Source: Anas platyrhynchos (taxonomy: Eukaryota; Chordata; Aves; Anseriformes; Anatidae). Taken from it: a DNA stretch of 64,000 bases. The translations under genes were made by a program, and so were the position numbers. Shown here piece after piece: positions 24,421 to 35,420 of this stretch. Position 1 is the stretch's first letter; the number at the start of each line of letters is the position of its first letter. Location of the stretch: NCBI RefSeq assembly GCF_047663525.1, contig NC_092587.1:144204001-144268000 (forward strand). The letters run 5' to 3'. The notes beneath the pieces are model-generated. The model did not search any database. It had not been told where the DNA came from and saw only the letters and a list, made by a program, of their open reading frames with translations.

Positions 24421-25683
24421 ATGGCGGAGCCCGGCGAGCTGCGGCAGGAGGCGGTGGTGCGGTTCCTGCGGGAGCGGGGCGGGCGGGCGCGCAACGCCGA
24501 GCTGCTGGAGCATTTCGGCGGCTGGCTCAACCCCGCCGAGCCCGGGCAGCGAGCCGCAGCCCGGCAGCGCTTCAAGGAGCTGGTCAACGCCGTGGCCACC
24601 GTCCGCCCGGAGCCCGGCACCGGGGCCAAGTACGTGCATCTCCGCCGCCGCTTCTGCGAGCCGCCCTCCCCGAGGGCACCACCACCGCCGCCACCACCAG
24701 CACCTCCTCCTCCTGCTGCTCCTCCTGCGGCGAGGAGGGATGAAGAGGAGGAGGAGGAGGCTGCGGGGGGCTCCCCCGGGGGCCGCAGGAGCCTGCGGGG
24801 CGGCTCGCCCCAGCTGAAGCGCGGCGCCGGGCGCGGCCGCGACTCGGACAGCGGCTCGGTGGCCTCGTCGTCGGCCGAGGAGGAGGGGAGCGCGGCGGGG
24901 TCGGTGGCGCTGGACCCGCTGGAGCACGCCTGGATGCTGTCGGCCTCGGACGGGCGGTGGGAGAGCCTGGAGGGGCTGCTGAGCTGCGAGCCGGCGCTGT
25001 GCTGCAAGCGGGACTTCATCACCGGCTTCACGGCGCTGCACTGGGCGGCCAAGCACGGGCGGCAGGAGCTGCTGGCCACCTTGGTCAACTTCGCCCAGAG
25101 GCACCGGCTGCCCGTGGACATCAACGCCCGCACCAGCGGCGGGCACACGGCGCTGCACATCGCCGCCATGCACGGCCACACCGAGGTGGTGAAGCTGCTG
25201 GTGGGCGCCTACGACGCCGACGTGGACATCCGCGACTACAGCGGGCGCAAGGCCGCGCAGTACCTGCAGCAGGGCACCTCCGGCGACATGCGGAGCCTGG
25301 TGGGGGCCCTGGATGAGGAGGAGGAGGAGGAGGAGGAAGGGGCCGCCGGCAACGGGAGCGGGCGCTGGAGGCTCTCCAAGGTGTTGCCGTCCAACCTGAT
25401 GAGCTACCGGCTCTCCCACCACCACCACCACCATCATCACCACAGCGCCGGGGAGGAAGCCGAGGGCACCGACGGGGCGGCGGTGCCGGGCAAGGGCAAG
25501 GAGATGACCAGGAAAGCCTCCGGCAGCGGGAGGATGAAGCCGCGGCTTAACAAGATCCGCTTCAGGACTCAGATCATCCACAACACGCCCTCCTTCCGCG
25601 GGGACACTGAGGAGGAAGAGCAGGAGGAGAAATCCCTGAAAGCCTCATTCAAGCTCAGGCCGAAGTCCAACGTCTTTGGATAG
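24421..25683 (+). CDS. SOWAHC: Sosondowah ankyrin repeat domain family protein C (SOWAHC/ANKRD57)
   Basis: An intronless 420-codon ORF. Residues 3-80 form the SOWAH domain, a winged-helix-like N-terminal module (QEAVVRFLRERGGRARNAEL, FKELVNAVA, KYVHLRRRF). Residues 84-104 are Pro/Ala-rich, 108-113 poly-Glu and 139-155 Ser/Asp/Glu-rich. DPLEHAWMLSASDGRWESLE starts the ankyrin region, with repeats at about 201-233 (TGFTALHWAAKHGRQELLA) and 241-275 (GHTALHIAAMHGHTEVVKLL). Then come poly-Glu (299-306), nine His (333-341) and a basic C-terminus ending SNVFG. The human orthologue is also single-exon, about 525 aa and next to SEPTIN10, so this copy is shorter, mainly in the low-complexity linker. 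The ATG has G at -3 and +4 and an in-frame upstream stop. The molecular function of this family is poorly known. Confidence 0.96.
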   Translation: MAEPGELRQEAVVRFLRERGGRARNAELLEHFGGWLNPAEPGQRAAARQRFKELVNAVATVRPEPGTGAKYVHLRRRFCEPPSPRAPPPPPPPAPPPPAAPPAARRDEEEEEEAAGGSPGGRRSLRGGSPQLKRGAGRGRDSDSGSVASSSAEEEGSAAGSVALDPLEHAWMLSASDGRWESLEGLLSCEPALCCKRDFITGFTALHWAAKHGRQELLATLVNFAQRHRLPVDINARTSGGHTALHIAAMHGHTEVVKLLVGAYDADVDIRDYSGRKAAQYLQQGTSGDMRSLVGALDEEEEEEEEGAAGNGSGRWRLSKVLPSNLMSYRLSHHHHHHHHHSAGEEAEGTDGAAVPGKGKEMTRKASGSGRMKPRLNKIRFRTQIIHNTPSFRGDTEEEEQEEKSLKASFKLRPKSNVFG

Positions 25684-28669
25684 GGCCGGGGAGCAGGAGG
25701 TCGGGGAGGTGGGCGCACGGACCAGCGACCCCAGCCAGGGTGTAGCGTGGAAGGGGAGGCAGCTGCAGGCAGGGGCTCCTCCGGACTCTCGTGTGCTCTG
25801 GGGAGATGGGTCCCAAGCATCTTGCTTTAACCCTCGGTGCAGCAGGGCTCAGGTGGCTGCCAAGGAGGCAGCTGCCTTGACTGGGCCCGCGGTGCTGAAA
25901 CGAGGGGCAGTCGGGTGCGTTGAGAAACGCTGGGGTGTCTGAAAGCTGTGCTCCTTCCTCTCTGAAGGCAGACTTCTGGGTGAGAAACCCGTGTCCGTAA
26001 ATCCTAGGATTAGCGAGTTGACCGGGGGAGAGGAAAATGCAAATGTTCTGCTCTTATATTATCAGCTGGTACTATAAACTCCTTACATCTTGCTGTGTAA
26101 GAACACCACCTCAGTAATACGCAAGTATATTGTAAGTCTCTTTTTAACAGCAATACCACCTGGCACAGCACAGACTTGGGTACCCGAAGTGAGACCGTCG
26201 ATAAGTTTCCAGTCAGAATCCAAGTTTCAGTCCAGCAAAGACCTGAGCCTGTGTTAACTGTGTGCGCTGAGAATTGCCTGATTTAACATTGTGAATATCA
26301 AAGGAAAAAAAAAAAACATTGCACTGCAAGCAGTGAACAGAGTTAACCATGTGCTGAGGTCTCTGCTGTCTGAGGTACTACTGAACTCGCTCATCACTGT
26401 TGTAATACTGATAGAAAATAACGCGAGTGAAGAGTCTTTTATATAGTTGGTGTCTTACGTTTTGTCTTAGGCAAAGCAGTTTTGTTTTAATCACTGTGAA
26501 TTCTCAAGTGCCAGACCTAGCGCAGTTCCGTTTATTCAGTCTGGTCAAGTCTTGTTCATGTTTGTGTAACTGGCTGCATTTAAAATCAGAAAATTGTGCT
26601 GTATGTGTTACATGTGAAAGTCATTCTCTTTTAGAAAAGAGCACCGACACCATTGCATGCAATCTTCCTGAAACTGATGTGGTCCTGTAATGTAATAGGT
26701 ACAGGTCCGTGTTTGCTAGAAACTTAGGTGCCAATCCCTTCAAATTACTTTGTGGAGAAATAGAAGGTAAGGAGAAAAAGGGGGAGAGGGGGTACAAGGT
26801 GAATAACCAGAACTCTGAAGCGTTATCCCCATTTATAATGCTCAGTAAAAGCCAAATAATGACATATTTTACTTAAGTGGCAGCAATGGTGTTTGAGTTC
26901 TTTTAAACTTGTATTTCTAGAGAAGTAATAACTAAGGCTTTGAACATCGTGTCTGTCTGCTAAAGCTTTCTGAAACCTTGAATATTTTTTTCTCTGCTTT
27001 AAAGGTAGCAATTCCAGAGCAATCTAGGAGGCTTTCCTTAAGCGTGAGGTATTGAGCTGCCCCTGGATCCTGAATGCTGCTCCAGGTAGAAGTCACGCGT
27101 GCTTAGATGTTAAGGTACCGTCAGTCTCAAGGCAACGCTTGTCAGAGCATGTTTCAGGTTGGCTTCCTCAGAATGTTTGTGCGTGTCTGTCGGGCAACGA
27201 ATGTAAAGTCGGTAGACTTTGACTTGTTATAGTCCAAATTTGAGACAGTGATTAAGTGCGTGCCACAAGCTCTAGAACACTTCACAGGGAAACTGCTGCT
27301 GGGAGTTGTGCACTTTCAAGGTAACAGCTGTCTGTAGCTGTTGCTGGTGGTTTACTTTATTTTAGAGACAGAGGAAGGGAGTGGTAGCAATTCATCAGTT
27401 TCAGACTTCCCATGCACATGGATTACCAGTATCTGCACTTTGTGTCAAAACCTAATAAATGACAGTATTTGATAGGCATGCAAGCAACACTTAACTGTTT
27501 CTGGGAAAAGTTACATGGAACAAAAATTGAATCTGGAGAGGTGCTGGTCATTACTTTCATGCAAAAAGACTAAAAATTATGCAGAGGTTCAGCTTTAGTT
27601 TATAAATTATAACTATAATAGAGATTTCACGTGCCTTCATTTTGGGTTGGTTGCTACAAATGTGCTGGATATAGTCAGTTTTGCAAAGCACTTTGTCTTT
27701 ACATCTGTGGGACAGGACCAAAATTTTTTTCCCCGGCCCTTCCTGTTTAAACTGTCAATTCATACAACTATTGGGTGTCTGAAAGGGGAAAAAAAATTAT
27801 ATGTGTTATTCTTCAGAGCTAATTCTTTTGTAGCAGAGGAGAGAATTAAACACAAATCTTAAACTTCACTCATTACAGAAGATAAATAGCTTTTTAGGCT
27901 TCTGCAAAAAGGTTTTCAATTGGACACGAGTCCTCTTCAGTGTGGCATTTTCTGGATTGTGCACATTCCATTCAACTACTTCCAAATCTTATTAAAGTAA
28001 CTTTCTGCTTTTAGAGTTTATAATTCTTACACGTGAATGGTTGGGTCAAGTGTTTATCTCTTCACATGCAAATAGCAAAGAATTGCACAGAATTACTGAG
28101 ACTTAGCTAGCTGTTGGGGTTTGGGGAAATGAGTCGAGGACTTCCACGCCTTGGGATTTGGAATATGAAACCCTTTGGATTTTAAAAGACTAACTGGAAT
28201 GTAGTTTTATCTTGCGTAACACAGTAGAACTTGGTAATTACTAAGAGAATTTGGCAAATGACATCATTGTAACTCATCGCTTGAACTGTCAAAGTGAAAC
28301 TCTTGGTCCACTCATATGGTCTCATCAACTAGAGAGACCTCACTTTAATGGTCCAAAGGTCTTCGCAAGGTGGGGTGCTATGACACCAAGTCCAAACCCT
28401 AAAAAAATGGTACAGTTGGTGTTAGAGATATTTTTGACAAATGGCTGTATAACCACTAGTGTATATTTGCGCTATGGGACTAAAGCACTTTGATTTCACA
28501 TTAGGACTTGTCACATTCCACACAGTTACTTTTTATAACATGAGCTAAAACTGAAGTTTTCGTTTGGAAATAGGAAAGACTTGATGCCCTGTTTAAGAAT
28601 ATTTACAGTCTAAAGGTACTCTTTAGTCAAGTATTTTTGGATACACTGCTTAGAAAGATGTGAATTTGA

Positions 28670-28675
28670 AATAAA
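28670..28675 (+). terminator. Candidate SOWAHC poly(A) signal AATAAA (proximal of two strong sites)
   Basis: AATAAA followed by a GGTGTCTTTTT-type downstream element. A second AATAAA lies 268 bp further on. Confidence 0.5.
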
Positions 28676-28937
28676 GTTGTATGGTACATGAAACTGGAGC
28701 ACTTACTGGTGTCTTTTTAATAGTACACTTGAGGTTCCTGAATGTGTTTGTTTACTTTCTGTGATAGTGTGTAAGGCAGCAAGGCTGTAATATAAACAGT
28801 TGATATCTTTTATTGTATCTTAACGCTTGAAATATTTTAGAGGCCTGGAAGCCCGTCAGTTTTTATTAATACCGCTTTTTATGGGTGTCTTTCTCAATGG
28901 TTATGAGTTAAGGATCTGTAAATTTTAGTTTTACCGA

Positions 28938-28943
28938 AATAAA
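28938..28943 (+). terminator. Candidate SOWAHC distal poly(A) signal AATAAA
   Basis: AATAAA followed within 30 bp by a T/G-rich stretch. It could be the main or an alternative 3' end. Confidence 0.45.
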
Positions 28944-28960
28944 AAGAGCCCATGAATTGT

Positions 28961-31900
28961 TCATGCTTGGATCTACTTTTGTACTTAGCTACGTACTTAG
29001 GGGCTGCTGGCATGTTGGCTGGTAAAACTATGCGTTGTTTTGGATTTTCTGCTATCGTGAAGAGGTCTGATACTGGCTAACACTACAGAAAGAAAAAGAT
29101 GGGAAAAAGATAGTGGAGTTGCTTGAAAGGCAGTAACGCTTCTCCTTAGCAGTCGCCCTCCGATAACTCATGTCAAAGTAAATGAAGACACAACAGGGTT
29201 TCTGCAGAGAAGTATGTCTAAATAAGGGCCTGGGAGAGTGGTGTTGCTTGACTTAAAATAGCACCCTGACCTTATTTCTTTGCAATTAAAAATCTCTGAC
29301 TCTGAGAAGACTTAATACCAGTTTTTGCCACTATGTAAAGGTCAATACCTGATTAAAAAAGGTTTAGGATTAAGGCTTTTTGTAATGTCTGAACTACAAC
29401 CAGCAGCTTCTCTGTAGGGAAGTATGACGGCAGTACCACATGGATTTTGGTCTACCTAAATATCCTTTGAACTTGCTGCCTCACTTAAACATATTTTAAG
29501 ACTAGTGGGCCTCATGCTGCCAATAAATCCTTTGAGAGCCATCCAAATTTATGGTCAGACTGAAAAAAGGCTCCGCTGTTGCTGAGGATTACAGGTTGAT
29601 GAAGATGCAAGCGGCTCCAAGCCAAGCAACCCCAGATCAGTGGTTTGGAGACGCGAATGAGAGGAGGACGGAGGGGAGGTGTTCTCAGGAGCTCAGGGGA
29701 GAACGGGGGCATGCGGGAAGCAGCTGAGGTTATGGGGACAGAGCGAGGACGTGAGCTTTGCTGGTCGTGCAATGGCTTGAAGAGCTGGTCAGAAAGCTCT
29801 ATAATAAACATACATCCCTTCTGCTACACAGTAATGCCGGGAGAGACGACTCGCTGAGAGCTCAAATGTAAATTAATGTCTCGTGAAGTATTTTGGTTGG
29901 TCCTCTTACCGTTGTTTCCTAGCATGGCTAGTACTGTTTGCAAGAAGTACAAACAACTCTTCTGTTGAGCGTAGCTACAGCTGTTGAGTCTCTGAACATC
30001 AGCTTGGTCCCACTTTAGATTTCTCACTGGTATTGCATCGTTATCTTCCTTTCCCATTGACTGGAAAGGAAGGGTAAGGGGACTGCAGTCCTGACTTACT
30101 GTGCCTATTTGGACTGCATGAGCCTGAAGACATTAGAACAAACTTCGGAGACTTCATCCAGAAAAATGATGAGTTTGGTTACGCATTTTGGTGCTTAGTT
30201 GGTTGGTTTTTCCCTCAAGTTGAGGCGGAAAAAGTATATATTGCTATTTTTTTATGCCCCTGAGTGTTAAGAGCAGGGAAGGAAGAAGTTGTAGATTAAT
30301 ATTAGGGTCTGGTACAGCTGCTAGCTGTTCAATTTTGGGTTAAATTATTAACAGTTTGGGGAGAAAACTGGAACATGACTTTCCATTTTCAGAGTTGTTA
30401 CAGTGAAACATCTTATCTTCACGTTTTGCATCTGTTCCAGAATTTATCTTGTCTCACTCTTCAGTTTAGCCAAAATCAGTGCTGATGTGTCCTAATTATG
30501 CACGTTACTGGAAAAACTGAGCCAAGCTACCAGGTTTTGTTTGTTTTTAATACAACTTTTGTCTATTTTAACATAACTTCGTTTCATTAAAAGACATTTT
30601 ATGAACCTATGGTAGCAATGTCAAGCGGCAGCAGCACTAGTCAATAAAGTGTGGTCTCTGCATGTATCTGCATCAGTGCCAGTAAATCATCAAGGCTATT
30701 GCTGTCGGTCCACAGCAGACAGCCTATAGCATGCACACTTATTCCTTTTCATGAAAAGTAAGTTTGGAAACTTAAATGTCCCTAGCCACCAAAATAATTG
30801 AGTTGGCTGGGTTGTTTCTAGACCTAGCCTTACCTGTAGATGGAACACTGGGATTTTCCTCAATTTTCCCCTGGAGCTAGAGGCCTTTTGCTTTTGCTAG
30901 GCGTCTCTTGAGCTGTACTGGTTACTTCACTCTGTAGTTCCCAGAGCACCCGAGAAGTTGGTGGCAGAGTGGGCAGGAGTAGTGGATTCATCCCTCTTCT
31001 TGAAGCTGGAGGGGTGGGTGTTCTTGGGTGGAGTTTTTTTGGGGTGGGTGATATCTTTTTTATTTTTTTTTTGGTGGTTGTGGTTGGTTTGTGGTTTTTG
31101 TTTTTTTTCTTTCTTTCAGGAAAGAGATGAAGGATATCAGCAGATTTGTTGGGGCACAGAGATCCCGTGAGACAGTTCATATTAAGGAGGTGCTGTCCAT
31201 GTTGCTAGTTTGATTGCAGAACAACAAAATGAGTTATGTAGGTTATAAAGATGTCTTCTGTTCACTGAACATAAATTTGTTTGAAATAATAAAACCTCAG
31301 AATACCAGAAAATATGTTTGTAACACTTGAATAAATAACAGCATTTCTGTTTTCTCTTTCTTTGCCTTTCTACCTATCACATACCATCTCACCACAGGTA
31401 CATCTTACAGAAATAACTGTGTTAACTTGGGAGCTTGTAATTAAAGGGTTGCAGCTAGGTCCTGCTGGTTCAGCTGCCTCCTGCAGCAGCACCGTTAGCT
31501 ACCATTCTCACACTTCTGCCTCTTGAAGCTTCCCCTTCATCGCAGATGGGCTGGGTGGAACAGACTGCAGGCATCGCAGCTGCACGGCGTGGGTTGTGGC
31601 AGTGGCGTATCTCAAGGCTTCTGAAGCTGCTAGAAGTGCTTCTCTTGATGGGGATGGGAGCAGAGATGCTACGTCACGTCATCTGCCTCTGACATTTGCA
31701 CAGGTATTACATTTGTATGTGAACAAATGGTTGGAAATGGGTGTATTAGGCTTTTATTTTTTAACCTGGAATTATCTTACCTTCAAGTTCTCACAGCCAT
31801 CTCCCAGGATATCCACTGACAATAAAATTAGCCGTGATAAAACTAGTGTCTTTTATGGTGGGTCCTAAAACAGGAATTCTTCCTTTCAGTAGCTGTCTAG

Positions 31901-34639
31901 GTGAATTCAGATTTTGGAAAGCTTTGCCTCAGCTCCTGTTAAAAATAGAAGACTGTGACTTTAAAGATGACTAATCATTTTGAAAGTTCACTTCCCTACA
32001 CACCCTTCAAACCGAACGCCTGAGGTAAAGAAGAAGGGGGGAAAAAAAAAGTAACGCGTCTCAAGCATGCCAGCACACACAGTGACTAAGCAGTACAGGG
32101 CAGCAGCTTCTTTTTTAATCCCTGAATGATTTTAGCGTTCCCCATTCCACAATAGCATTCTTCATTGAAACCTGTGTCAGGTTTCAATGCCACTGACCTC
32201 TATAGGAAGCACCCCTGGCTTTCATGGGTCAGTAATGATGAATTACCTGCTCAGAAAATAGTGCTGTTATGTTTTTCAAAGTATAGCACCTTCCCTTGGC
32301 TGAAACAAGTGGCAGGAAGACTTTGGAGATGGATTTGATTTTTATTTTTCCCCCCCAGTGATCTTTTTAAAAAGAAATTGATACCATAAGGTATGGATTT
32401 GTTGACGTCACCATGACTTTTTATGGTCCTTTATGGCCTTGTGAACATCTCACCTACTCCCTTGATTTGAGGTGGAGTGAAAAGACAAGGAAGTGATGTT
32501 AAGGGAGTGGAATCTGATCGGCTGGAAGCAGAGGAAATGTATCAGGCTGTCAAACTTCTGCTGATAACATTGCTACTACTGATTCTAGAGTGGTATTGCC
32601 AAATCAAAATTGTTATCTCAAAATATCACATAGTGTCCAAACACGAGAAAAGATGCTGCTCCTGGCCCTAGAATCTCTGCAGCCTACTCAAACAGGGATC
32701 AAATATGCAAAATAGGTCAAATATCTATATATACATACAAATAAAAAAAAAAAAAAAGAAAAAAGAAAGAACAAAAAGAAAAGCCATAACACTTTTGGCT
32801 AGATGTTTTGCTGCTTTTCCCCTCCTGCCTTACTATGACTCTCCTGGGAGCCAGTCAACTCTTTTACAAATCTTTTAGCAGATTTGGAATTAATGAAATT
32901 TCAAATAGCATGAAGGGGAGATCAGTAGCCTAAATCTCCAAACTAACATGCTTGAAGCCTAATTTAAACAACACAGTTGAATTTGGCCTAAACTGGTTTA
33001 ATATCCTAATGAAGGAACTTAAGCCCAGCTTGGTCAAAGAATATATGTGAAAATCATCAGTTCATTTCCAGAGTATGACCGCAAGACTGGTGACAAGTCC
33101 TTCACTGACAGCTTGGATTTAGATCCCAGGCTTGACACTTAGCTGCCCCAGTAATGAGTGTTATGGAAAAATCTATTTTGTGTGTTCCTACACTAGCACT
33201 TACAAAACAAGTCAGGGAAAAAAAAAATATAGGTGTTGAAAACTTGACATCATCTTTCTTCTACAAAGGATGAGGAAAATAAAGGAGATGTTTGAATTTG
33301 CTCCTGTTTCCAAAATAGGAGCAGTAGTAACAGTAAATGTTCTGTCAGTCCCCATTTTTCCCTTCTGTAACGAGCTTCTAGAAAGCACACCCTGAAAGTT
33401 CCTCATTAACAGCGTGTATGTTCACATCTTGGGGCTTTTATAAAAACTCACCATAATTGTTTGGGTCACCTGGCAGTTTTCCTTCTGCTTGGATAGATTT
33501 ACCCGTCCTTTTCATTTTTAGTTGTTCCTGTTGGCACTGTACCTCATGGCCAGCATGGAACTAGGATGGCATTAAAAGTGCTTCAAAATTACAGTGAAGA
33601 AAGGGGTACTGACAACGTTGAGAAAGGGGGAAATGAATACCTGCATTTCAGGCTAGTTAGGAGGTCTCAGGAGGCACTGAAGAGTTTCCACCCAATGGTC
33701 TACCTGTACAAACAGAAATGTGGACACTGAGATCAGCTCATTGTTTTACACCCTCCTAGTATTTCTGATTTCATGAAGATCCCATAGTTGCTGTGAGATC
33801 ATCGCAAGGATCCCTTGACAAGCCAGAAGGGAAAAGAGGTGCTGAGATGGAGCAGCACTGCGGTTAAGAAAGGTGGCAGAACACAGGTGCCTGAGCCAAC
33901 ACTGCCACTGCAAGTGCTGCAGGACAGAAGAAGCTTTTGGCCCAGTATGCTGATAGCTCGTTATGTTTTTCCTCATCTATTTTCTACGTGTTATATAACA
34001 GTAGTCATGGCCACACAGTAGGGATGTTGGATGTTTTGATTTTTGCTTTACTTATACTCACTCACTATTGAAATTTGGTCCAATTTTGTAGCATAATTTT
34101 AACCACATATCACCCAAGGATCTCACTAACCTTGCTGCTTTTTTATTTGGGGAATGTGAGAAGAAAAGTGCCAACTGTTCTGGGATCCTCGGGTTCCTAC
34201 GTTTCATCATAACATCGGTGTTACCCTACCGATACCCAGCATCTCCAGATTCTCCACAGGCACTACAGAATTGCTTTCACTTCACACGTAAGAATGTGAA
34301 ACTGCAGTAAAATATATCCCACCAAATGTCATAAGCCTGAGGAAATGAGGCACACAAGCGTGCAGGTTGTCTCAGTTAACACAGGAAGGGTGTGAACAAG
34401 TAGGAAACGTTAACTTGTTTTGTACTTAGAAAAGAGGTAAGCTGTTCTACCAAATTCTCGGTAAATATTCAATCCTAGAATCTCAAATATGGAATTCACG
34501 TGGGATTCAAATGTTTGCTAATTTTAGACTTTTTGAGTAACATCTTTAAATAGTCGCAGTTTCTTCACTCCCATGAATAACTTTGCATTTGCTACAGTCG
34601 TCTCCTGCCTTCCCCCCCTCCACCCTGTGGCTTACGATG
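28961..34639. other. Intergenic stretch, no gene recognised
   Basis: AT-rich non-coding sequence. Short G/T-rich (31010-31110) and A-rich (32741-32781) tracts and a perfect short inverted repeat at 32163-32189 are the only structures noted. Open frames are short, lack family similarity and lie next to no convincing splice sites. Confidence 0.6.
32163..32189. repeat. Perfect inverted repeat: 12-bp arms, 3-bp loop
   Basis: CATTGAAACCTG and its exact reverse complement CAGGTTTCAATG are separated by TGT. Confidence 0.9.
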
Positions 34640-35420
34640 ACAATGTGGCAATTCATGAATGAGTGGGTGACATTAAATGTCACCATTCATCCTAGCCAGT
34701 ATTGATGTAAAAGGTCTATTTGTGTTTGCTGGCTAAATCCTGCCTCTAACAGAAGGGATTTATTAGTTCTGTTGTTAGAATAATTGTTTCTTTAATGACA
34801 CAGTGATGATATATCTGATTGTGCACAGAAGCAGAAAAGACAGCTGATGGAATTACAGTGCAAATTACAAATTACAGTTTCACAGGGAGATAATAGTAAA
34901 TTTTAGGGTTTTTCTGGCTGAAAATTGCCCTGTATTACACTAATTTGTATACTTTGCTGCTAGTTCACATCCAGAGCTATGATTAATTAGAACTTCCTTA
35001 TGATTAACCTTAGCCACACTTTCTTTGTGTCAAGTGCAGGAATACATTTGCTGTTGGCATGCATTTGCTAACTCGTATTTTATTAGCAGCAGCGTTACCA
35101 ACTTGATTGGGCAGGATCTGCACAACTAGCACAGTTATCAAGAAGTTAAATGCCTCAATCAGATACTGTTTTTAATCATTTTAAAGTCAAAGGAGGAAAT
35201 AGGGGCTTTTGAGGATAAGTTATTTTTACCCAACATAAATTTTTTAAGGTAATTACTCAGTAGAGCACCAGAGTTCTCCATCATTTGCATCATTTACACA
35301 CCACAAACTACATTGCTTCAAATTGTGATGTAGCAGATCAGCTCCTACTCCACAAATTAAAGAATAGCTTCAAGAAAGCACTCAGTATTCAATTTCTTGC
35401 ATTATGTTCTGATAGCTGCA
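34640..35420. promoter_or_regulatory. Candidate conserved enhancer-like block (homeodomain-motif rich)
   Basis: An AT-rich but complex (non-repetitive) block containing many TAAT/ATTA core sites, such as ATGATTAATTAG near 34980 and TTTTAATCATTTTAA near 35170. It also has paired AAATTACA motifs near 34862-34877 and octamer-like ATTTGCAT sites. This texture is common in vertebrate conserved non-coding enhancers. No conservation test was possible, so the call is tentative. Confidence 0.25.

Larger units (their letters stand above)
23930..25700. promoter_or_regulatory. CpG island spanning the SEPTIN10/SOWAHC shared promoter and SOWAHC coding region
   Basis: GC content and CpG density rise abruptly near 23.93 kb against AT-rich flanks and fall after the SOWAHC stop. 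The island covers SEPTIN10 exon 1, the 296 bp between the two start codons and the whole SOWAHC ORF. This is typical of housekeeping-type bidirectional promoters; the activity itself is inferred. Confidence 0.85.
25684..28960 (+). other. SOWAHC: Probable SOWAHC 3' UTR (about 3.0-3.3 kb)
   Basis: The sequence turns AT-rich after the stop and contains no ORF with family similarity. Canonical AATAAA signals lie at 27454-27459, 28670-28675 and 28938-28943. The second has a GT/T-rich stretch 25-45 bp downstream, the arrangement expected for cleavage. A long 3' UTR fits the human gene. The extent is inferred, not proven by sequence alone. Confidence 0.55.

Noticed and set aside
23951-24817. 288-codon plus-strand frame overlapping the promoter and the start of SOWAHC
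   Set aside because: It reads through the promoter in the wrong frame and yields only Gly/Arg/Pro/Ser-rich sequence. Its only interest is the upstream ATG at 24416, reported separately.
24091-25581. 496-codon open frame on the minus strand across SOWAHC, and a 299-codon one at 24282-25181
   Set aside because: They are antisense shadows of a very GC-rich coding region; the translations are Pro/Arg/Leu low-complexity sequence with no domain, while the plus strand encodes a clear SOWAH-ankyrin protein.
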